DNA from: Collinsella aerofaciens
GTDB taxonomy: Bacteria > Actinomycetota > Coriobacteriia > Coriobacteriales > Coriobacteriaceae
Assembly: GCF_015670745.1 (NCBI RefSeq)
Contig: NZ_JADPCH010000009.1
Location: 1 to 64,000, forward strand
Length of the DNA: 64,000 bases
Direction: 5' to 3'
Position 1 is the first letter of the stretch, and every line of letters starts with the position of its first letter. Of the stretch, positions 60,001-64,000 are shown one piece after another. The translations under genes were made by a program, and so were the position numbers. The notes beneath the pieces were generated by a model, which was not told where the DNA came from, ran no database searches, and saw nothing but the letters and a program-made list of their open reading frames with translations.

Positions 60001-61515
60001 CACCGTGCAGCGGCTGCCGAGAACGGCGGGGGCTTTGGACGAAAATGCCTCGGTCGCGATATCCTCAACGGCTATTCCGAGGTTTTTGGCAAAACCCTCG
60101 AGGAACGAGCCGCAGCCCGCAGAGCACGCCTCGTTGACGACGATATCGGTCAGCACGCCGTGGTTGAGCCAGATGGCCTTCATATCCTGTCCGCCGATGT
60201 CGAGCACGAAGGTCGCATCTGGAACGCATGCGCACGCGGCGCGGGCGTGCGCGACCGTCTCGACCGTATGGTAGTCGGCGTGGAACGCGCGCGCGAAAAG
60301 CTCCTCGCCGTATCCCGTGGTGCCCACGGCATCGATCGCAAGCGTGACTCCCGCTGTCTCCCAGCGGTTCTTCAAGCTGACAAGACCCTGTTGGGCGACG
60401 TCGAGCGGTCTGCCGTTATTAGACGCGTAGAACGAATCGACAAGCTCACCCGCCTCATCGACCAGGGCGAACTTGGTCGTCGTGCTCCCCGAATCGATAC
60501 CGAGCGCCACACGCACCGTCTCTCCGGGCGCATACGCATCCGGACCCTTTGCCGGCGTCTCTTTGCCATGGCGTGCCGTAAAATCCGCCTGCTCGGCAGG
60601 TGTGGCAAAAAAGGGCTGGGCAAGACGTCCCTTCCCGCTTGCGGGCGCGACCGTCTCGAGCTTATCCAGCCGGACAAAAGCGTCGGGAAGGTCGATCGGT
60701 TGGGACGATGCGAACATGTCGGTCAGCGACAGGGCGGCACCGCGCGCGACCATGATCTGCGGATCGCGCGGGACGATAACCTGATCGTCCGATAGATTCA
60801 GTTGCTCCCGGAACACGCGGACCAGCGTGGGGTTGTAGGCGAGCGTACCGCCCTCGAAGATTACCGGCGGCTCGATGTCGATACCCTGGGCCAGACCGCC
60901 GATCGTTTGGCGGGCGACCGCGTGAAGCGCCGAAAGCGCCAGGTCGGTGGTAGGAATGCCCTCGTTGAGCAGCGGCTGGATATCGGTCTTTGCGTACACG
61001 CCGCAGCGGCCCGAGACCTCGTGGACGGTCGTTCCCCGGCTTGCGAGCTGCTCGAACTCGCCCGATTCGGTGCCGACCCCCATGAGCTTTGCCATCTCGT
61101 CGATAAATGCACCGGTACCGCCTGCGCACGAGCCGTTCATGCGCATGTCGGCAACCTCGATGTCTCCCTTATCGTTGGTGCGGAAGAAGATCATCTTGGC
61201 GTCTTGGCCGCCCAGCTCGATGGCGCAGCGCGTCTGCGGATAGAACCTGCTGATCGCGAGCGCGTTGGCGACCACCTCCTGAACGTACGAGGCGCCCAGC
61301 GCGGTCGCGATATCGCGCGCACCCGAGCCGGTCACCGCAACGCGCAGCGACTCATGGGGAAAGCGCTCGGCGAGCTCGCCGAGCATGGCGCGCACGCTCG
61401 CTGTCTGACACGCCCCGTGGCGGCGATATCCCCACCACGCCTCGGTCATATCCTCGTGCATCGCGTAAACTTTGGTCGTCGTCGACCCTACGTCCAGTCC
61501 TACTAGCAACGCCAT
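57076..61515 (-). CDS. Acyl-CoA dehydratase activase-type fusion protein (double BcrAD/BadFG ATPase, DUF2229, HgdB-like)
   Basis: A 1479-residue protein. Two ASKHA ATPase domains of the 2-hydroxyacyl-CoA dehydratase activator type lie at about 1-280 (GLDVGSTTTK, NGSCAGGTGAFIDEMA, SGRCGVYAKTD) and 335-600 (GIDSGSTTTKFALV, NEACSAGCGSFLEGFA, GSRCTVFMNS); each holds two Cys for a shared 4Fe-4S cluster. A Cys-rich piece (CRRCNNRC, NRCPRGG) and a DUF2229 region follow; about 950-1470 resembles the cluster-binding component (VIASRPYHNDPLVNHGLP, GSFGCGHDAYLTDE, VVTGKYIGDCRLTHYMP). Such ATPases drive low-potential electron transfer; this combined form is conserved in anaerobes, but its substrate is unknown. 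It is controlled with the TetR gene. Confidence 0.88.
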   Translation of the reverse strand: MALLVGLDVGSTTTKVYAMHEDMTEAWWGYRRHGACQTASVRAMLGELAERFPHESLRVAVTGSGARDIATALGASYVQEVVANALAISRFYPQTRCAIELGGQDAKMIFFRTNDKGDIEVADMRMNGSCAGGTGAFIDEMAKLMGVGTESGEFEQLASRGTTVHEVSGRCGVYAKTDIQPLLNEGIPTTDLALSALHAVARQTIGGLAQGIDIEPPVIFEGGTLAYNPTLVRVFREQLNLSDDQVIVPRDPQIMVARGAALSLTDMFASSQPIDLPDAFVRLDKLETVAPASGKGRLAQPFFATPAEQADFTARHGKETPAKGPDAYAPGETVRVALGIDSGSTTTKFALVDEAGELVDSFYASNNGRPLDVAQQGLVSLKNRWETAGVTLAIDAVGTTGYGEELFARAFHADYHTVETVAHARAACACVPDATFVLDIGGQDMKAIWLNHGVLTDIVVNEACSAGCGSFLEGFAKNLGIAVEDIATEAFSSKAPAVLGSRCTVFMNSSVVSEQRRGKGPGDIMAGLCRSIIENVFTKVIRVSNLNRLGDKVVVQGGTFRNDAVLRAFEQYLGKPVTRAPHPGLMGAIGIALLAREECRKGDAATSFIGLDAVERFEHREFGGVTCRRCNNRCQRAVVAFGDGSLYVTGNRCPRGGAISWDELVREVPAAEELRPQGACEAQAPGTGRDRTAAAPNLFVDREKLLFESCPTVPVCGGRDVTIGIPRVLEFWDTMPFWSTFFSTLGFKVRVSGRSTKAMYERGLAHVTSDTVCFPAKLVHGHIRNLVDAGVDRIFMPIITTVPTENTASTSEWMCAVVKGYPYVMRNSDNPEERFGVPFDTPLFHWYDEGDRNRQLKAWCKETFDIDADLVAKATEQADRAQQTFENQLQLRGRQVLENVREDGGYAVVIASRPYHNDPLVNHGLPKLFSERGIPVLTPDAVPGVCNVDLSNSRIDIVNNYHARMLSCAVIVASTPELELVQMGSFGCGHDAYLTDEIARMMGEMGSKVPMMIKLDESDVAGPMGIRVRSFIESVNRRRAEERAEGARVHAVHPLDDPYKVKYTKRDRHDKIALVPNTSHAFCRLMTAAMRNQGVRAEALDIGREDAIRLGKRYVHNDICFPAQIVIGEALAALESGKYDPHDVAVVTGKYIGDCRLTHYMPLLRRALDDAGYDYVPVLTNDDVDAHNAHPGFKLGLGPSIQIAYGLPMIDALEAMLRRIRPYELEKGAADAAFDRALDEVIEGMERSGLRGQATGFKRALAIMDAVPYDRSNPHPTVLIVGEYLLNFHLGANHEIERYLEDNGLEVIEARMTDVIRKTYFYKHAQSREFHVDLSLPEKAWYATADNLFELAHDRCDRLGAASPLYEPPTRMPELVRASDKILHHTFDAGEGVLIPAEILEHAKRGCRNFVILQPFGCLPNHVVGRGLIHALKEQYPTAQFLPLDYDPDVSFANVENRLQMLIMNAKAQGCGEAHGETA

Positions 61516-61564
61516 AATGCTCCGTCTCTCGCATTTTTCCCGCTAGAGATATACCACTCTACGT

Positions 61565-61585
61565 AATACAACAGACTGTTGTATT
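61565..61585. promoter_or_regulatory. Palindromic operator before the activase-tetR operon
   Basis: AATACAACA (61565-61573) and TGTTGTATT (61577-61585) form a perfect 9-bp inverted repeat with a 3-nt spacer, 50 bases upstream of the activase start codon. Size and symmetry suit a TetR dimer. Confidence 0.75.
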
Positions 61586-61597
61586 TAAACTCCGTAT

Positions 61598-61630
61598 AAA
61601 AAGCGGCTGCCGAAACGCTTCAGCAGCCGC
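61598..61630 (-). terminator. Rho-independent terminator of the DUF2798 gene
   Basis: GCGGCTGC (61603-61610) pairs with GCAGCCGC (61623-61630) and is followed by five T residues on the minus strand. It is 166 nt past the stop of the DUF2798 gene; nothing else is visible in the gap. Confidence 0.8.
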
Positions 61631-61796
61631 CGAATGCACCAACAGATTGTTCTGCGCGCTAGCACGTCGGGCAACGGAGCAGCACGGGCCCTCCGGTCAT
61701 GCGCACCGCTCACGCCCGCGATGTCGCCGAGAGAGCTATCCACGCTTTGGGCTCCAACCAAGCAAGTCGCCCGCGCTCAGCAGATCCCTAAGCGAG

Positions 61797-62345
61797 CTAC
61801 TCGCACTCAGGAGCCATAGCCTGCTCCAAGAGCTCGGCATGCTCCTCCTCGAAAACCGTCCCCACAGGGAAGGCGCGACGGAAGATGAAGCGGGAAATCG
61901 GACCGGCTACCAAAAGGTTCCACGGCAGCGCCATCACAAAATTATGCGGGATGTTGATCATCCAGATCGCGGGCACGGAATACAGGTTCGCAAGGATGCC
62001 GCCGGGCATGTGCGTCAGACCCTCACAGGCACCGTACAGCGACATGATGATGACCATGGGAACGACCATGCAGGAGCTGACGGCGAGCGTCATGGCAAGC
62101 GGCGAACTCTTGCCCGGCGTGACCAGGAATTTAAAGGCGAAACCCTTGGCAAGGGGGCTGGCAACAAACCAGTCGCAGCACATGGCAAAAATGTAGGCAA
62201 CGGGGAAGCCGAGCCACGCGGCGGCAACAACCTCGCCGTTGATGGCCCCATGCTGCAGGGCAACGTTGTAGATGCTCATCCAGAGCACCATGCAAAAGCA
62301 CATGATAAAGGTGAACAGCAGTCTCTCTCGTTTGTTGATAGGCAT
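61797..62345 (-). CDS. DUF2798 family membrane protein
   Basis: A 182-residue protein with four hydrophobic helices. It appears as two halves, each with a helix pair: FTFIMCFCMVLWMSIYNVAL and AWLGFPVAYIFAMCCDWFVASPLA, then VSSCMVVPMVIIMSLYGA and NIPHNFVMALPWNLLVAGP, typical of DUF2798. Its function is unknown. The start is uncertain: ATG 62345 lies 11 bases after AAAGGA, while an ATG three codons upstream (62354) is only two bases from it. It has its own terminator and is separated by another from the exporter gene. Confidence 0.8.
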   Translation of the reverse strand: MPINKRERLLFTFIMCFCMVLWMSIYNVALQHGAINGEVVAAAWLGFPVAYIFAMCCDWFVASPLAKGFAFKFLVTPGKSSPLAMTLAVSSCMVVPMVIIMSLYGACEGLTHMPGGILANLYSVPAIWMINIPHNFVMALPWNLLVAGPISRFIFRRAFPVGTVFEEEHAELLEQAMAPECE

Positions 62346-62394
62346 AAAGGGCATTGTCCTTTCTGTGTTACGCCGCGGCACCACGCAACAAAAA

Positions 62395-62439
62395 CGGGCG
62401 GGCAAGATGGAGCTGTTGGGACTTCATCTCGCCCGCCCG
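62395..62439 (-). terminator. Rho-independent terminator before the DUF2798 gene
   Basis: CGGGCGGGC (62395-62403) pairs exactly with GCCCGCCCG (62431-62439), with AGATG/CATCT paired further in. TTTTTG follows on the minus strand. It probably stops exporter transcripts. Confidence 0.85.
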
Positions 62440-62559
62440 TGGTACGTGCGTCTGCGACTACTTATGTGGTGGAACTACCCTAACACGAACGGCGCGCGCT
62501 TCGTAAGCGTTGAGTTTATGGAGATGCATGGCACCAATAATCCCCCCCCCGACCCCATA

Positions 62560-62626
62560 AGTTGCGGTGGAATACGGACTGTTTTGACCCTTTAAGCAAC
62601 AATTCAGTCCCTATTTCACCGCAACT
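62560..62626. repeat. AGTTGCGGTGGAATA hairpin element, copy 2
   Basis: AGTTGCGGTGGAATA (62560-62574) is inverted as TATTTCACCGCAACT (62612-62626), with GGACTG pairing with CAGTCC inside. As in the copy at 16949, the element is 67 nt long and is preceded by a run of C residues (nine Cs at 62532-62540) and the word ATA. The centre contains CCCTTTAAG; copy 1 has GCCTTAAA. Confidence 0.8.
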
Positions 62627-62629
62627 CAT

Positions 62630-62662
62630 TTGGTGCAAAGTAACCTGTCCCCCTTGCACCAA
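62630..62662 (-). repeat. GGGACAG-loop hairpin element, copy G
   Basis: TTGGTGCAA (62630-62638) pairs with TTGCACCAA (62654-62662); the loop reads GGGACAGGTTA on the minus strand. It directly adjoins the stop codon of the exporter gene, as copies C and E adjoin theirs. Confidence 0.8.
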
Positions 62663-63988
62663 TTAGCTGGTATGGCGCCAGCGAGGGTCGGTGAGGGTTC
62701 TCGCCACGCCCAAGCCAACGGGCAGAAACGCCACGATGAGCACTGCGCGCACAAACCAGCCGAGCATGTTGACCGTGTCGAAGGTGCACATGTAATACAT
62801 AGAGCGATAGAGATACAGACCGGGCACCATAATGACAATCGAAGGCACCGTGAGAGCGATACGCGGGTAGGTGAGCTTGACTTCGGCCAAGCTTGCCAGC
62901 AGACCCGATACCAGCGCGCCGATAAACGCTGCTGCCTCGGGAGGCATTCCCGTGCTGAGGCCCAGGAAGGGAATCATCGTCGGCGCATCGACGAGCGTAA
63001 GGCGCAGGGTATTGGAAACGGCGCCGATCAACCCAGCTGCCGCGGCCATCTTTACCGGGCTGTTGAACATCACCGAGAAGCCGAATACGCCAACGAAGCT
63101 CATCACCACGCGCAGGAGCGTAAGGGCAAGCGGCGAAAGGCCGAGCGGGGCAAAATCATCCGGTGCCAGCCCCACACACTCGGCAACCATCCAGCCCACA
63201 AGGGTCGCCATCACAATAATCGACACGGCATACGAAAGACGCTCAATGCCGCTTCGCATATCGAGCTTAGCGATGTCGAGGCCTGCCGTAATGAGGGGAA
63301 AGCCGGGAATCACGAAGAGCATGGCGCCGATATAGCCTTCTTGGTGCGACATTGCCCCCGGTACGACCTGGCCAAGGCCGAGCAATGCCAGCAGATACGA
63401 AACGCAAGCGAGCGCAACGCCCGTCGTCAGCGCGCTAAACTGGCCAAGACCCTGCTTGAGAATATGGGAGCGAGCAAAGTTACCGACACCAGCGCCTACG
63501 AATGCGCAGGCCATCTCGATAGGGCCGCCGCCGAGCAAAAAGACGAAGGCGCCGCAAGCACAGGCTGCCGCAAGGCCCTGTTGCCAGGGAGAGTAATCGG
63601 GTTTTGAGCTCTCAACGGTCCTGAGCATCTCGTGGTACTCGTGTACCGTGAAGCGACGACCATAGGTCTCGATTTCCTTGAGGAAACTCTCCATCATCCA
63701 AATGCGATGGGTATTGACTCCCGTTGTGGGCAGGCTGACAACCTCGTTAAAGCAGTGGCCATCTTCGATGCAAGTACACTCAAACGACAGAAGGCTCAGG
63801 TCGACGTGAATCGTGACGCCGAGTACGGCAGCAACACGATTCATGGTATCGCGCACGCGCCAGGCACCTGTTCCGCTTGCCAGCATAAGCATGCCGGTGC
63901 GGCAGATGATGGATGACTTATCGGTGAGCGGCGCATCGACGGCAAGCTCATCGCCTGCCGTCACGATCTGGTGCCAGTCAGTTTTCAT
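62663..63988 (-). CDS. Threonine/serine exporter family protein (ThrE-like)
   Basis: A 441-residue protein. The N-terminal soluble part (about 1-135: GMLMLASGTGAWRVRDTMNRVAAVLGV, and TRIWMM-like HRIWMMESFLKEIE) is the cytosolic domain of the ThrE/DUF1212 family. The remainder has about ten helices in two five-helix halves, joining the two parts that some bacteria encode separately. It probably exports threonine or serine. The start codon is 12 bases from the window edge, so the promoter lies outside. Confidence 0.88.
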   Translation of the reverse strand: MKTDWHQIVTAGDELAVDAPLTDKSSIICRTGMLMLASGTGAWRVRDTMNRVAAVLGVTIHVDLSLLSFECTCIEDGHCFNEVVSLPTTGVNTHRIWMMESFLKEIETYGRRFTVHEYHEMLRTVESSKPDYSPWQQGLAAACACGAFVFLLGGGPIEMACAFVGAGVGNFARSHILKQGLGQFSALTTGVALACVSYLLALLGLGQVVPGAMSHQEGYIGAMLFVIPGFPLITAGLDIAKLDMRSGIERLSYAVSIIVMATLVGWMVAECVGLAPDDFAPLGLSPLALTLLRVVMSFVGVFGFSVMFNSPVKMAAAAGLIGAVSNTLRLTLVDAPTMIPFLGLSTGMPPEAAAFIGALVSGLLASLAEVKLTYPRIALTVPSIVIMVPGLYLYRSMYYMCTFDTVNMLGWFVRAVLIVAFLPVGLGVARTLTDPRWRHTS

Positions 63989-64000
63989 ATGGAGCGCGCC

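Noticed and set aside
62532-62540. Run of nine C residues as a phase-variation tract
   Set aside because: It lies between genes and outside any promoter I can define; the same position in the copy at 16949 has a shorter C run, so it belongs to the repeat family. Run length could also be a sequencing error.

Overview
The window is about 60% G+C, densely coded, and reads like a chromosome segment of a gut actinobacterium of the class Coriobacteriia, most likely Collinsella or a close relative. That placement is inferred from protein flavour, gene content (ClpC, DisA, a fused FeoA-FeoB, many sugar genes) and the style of the intergenic hairpins; no rRNA gene is present to confirm it. There are about 47 protein genes and five tRNA genes. 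No prophage, insertion sequence or CRISPR array was seen.

Layout. 0.3-1.9 kb: an ECF sigma factor and its overlapping membrane partner. 2.0-12.7 kb (minus strand): rpoC, rpoB, galU, rplL and rplJ, with an L10 leader. 13-22 kb: an aminotransferase, a small unknown gene, a hypoxanthine/uracil-type DNA glycosylase, a GH13 amylase, an MFS exporter, a FeoA-FeoB fusion and an esterase. 22-32 kb (plus strand): a glucose-type EIIA, asnS, a WYL-like regulator, a three-gene ABC importer of the TrpXYZ type, an MscS channel, and a two-gene operon coding for a ParB-like/BMP fusion and a phosphoesterase. 32.6-37 kb (minus strand): rplA, rplK, nusG, secE, tRNA-Trp, rpmG, tuf and tRNAs Met, Thr and Tyr. 37-41 kb: an RpiR-type regulator divergent from a GH1 glycosidase and a PTS EIIBC. 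42-52 kb: two different HipA-type kinase loci flank a minus-strand block (disA, ispD, ispF, cysS, rlmB, yacP) and a riboswitch-controlled mntP. 52-64 kb (minus strand): pepD, clpC, a TetR regulator with a 1479-residue acyl-CoA-dehydratase-activase-type protein, a DUF2798 protein and a ThrE-type exporter.

The classical secE-nusG-rplKA-rplJL-rpoBC cluster is present in the normal order and orientation but is opened by about 20 kb of unrelated genes between rplA and rplJ, and by galU between rplL and rpoB. The PTS EIIBC has no EIIA domain and may use the free-standing EIIA at 22.3 kb. disA, clpC, the mntP riboswitch and the two HipA loci make the 42-56 kb part rich in stress and signalling functions.

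The least explained feature is the intergenic DNA. At least six families of inverted-repeat elements are present. They include a roughly 250-nt near-palindrome with a perfect 33-bp arm (12.75-13.0 kb), a hairpin family whose loop carries GGGACAG while its stem sequence varies, a family beginning AGTTGCGGTGGAATA, and paired 47-nt units bounded by ATCTGTAACA. Several of them start inside or right after stop codons. Protein-level candidates for new biology are the cytoplasmic ParB-like/BMP fusion with its overlapping phosphoesterase, and the single-chain HTH-HipA kinase with its own 14-bp inverted-repeat operator.
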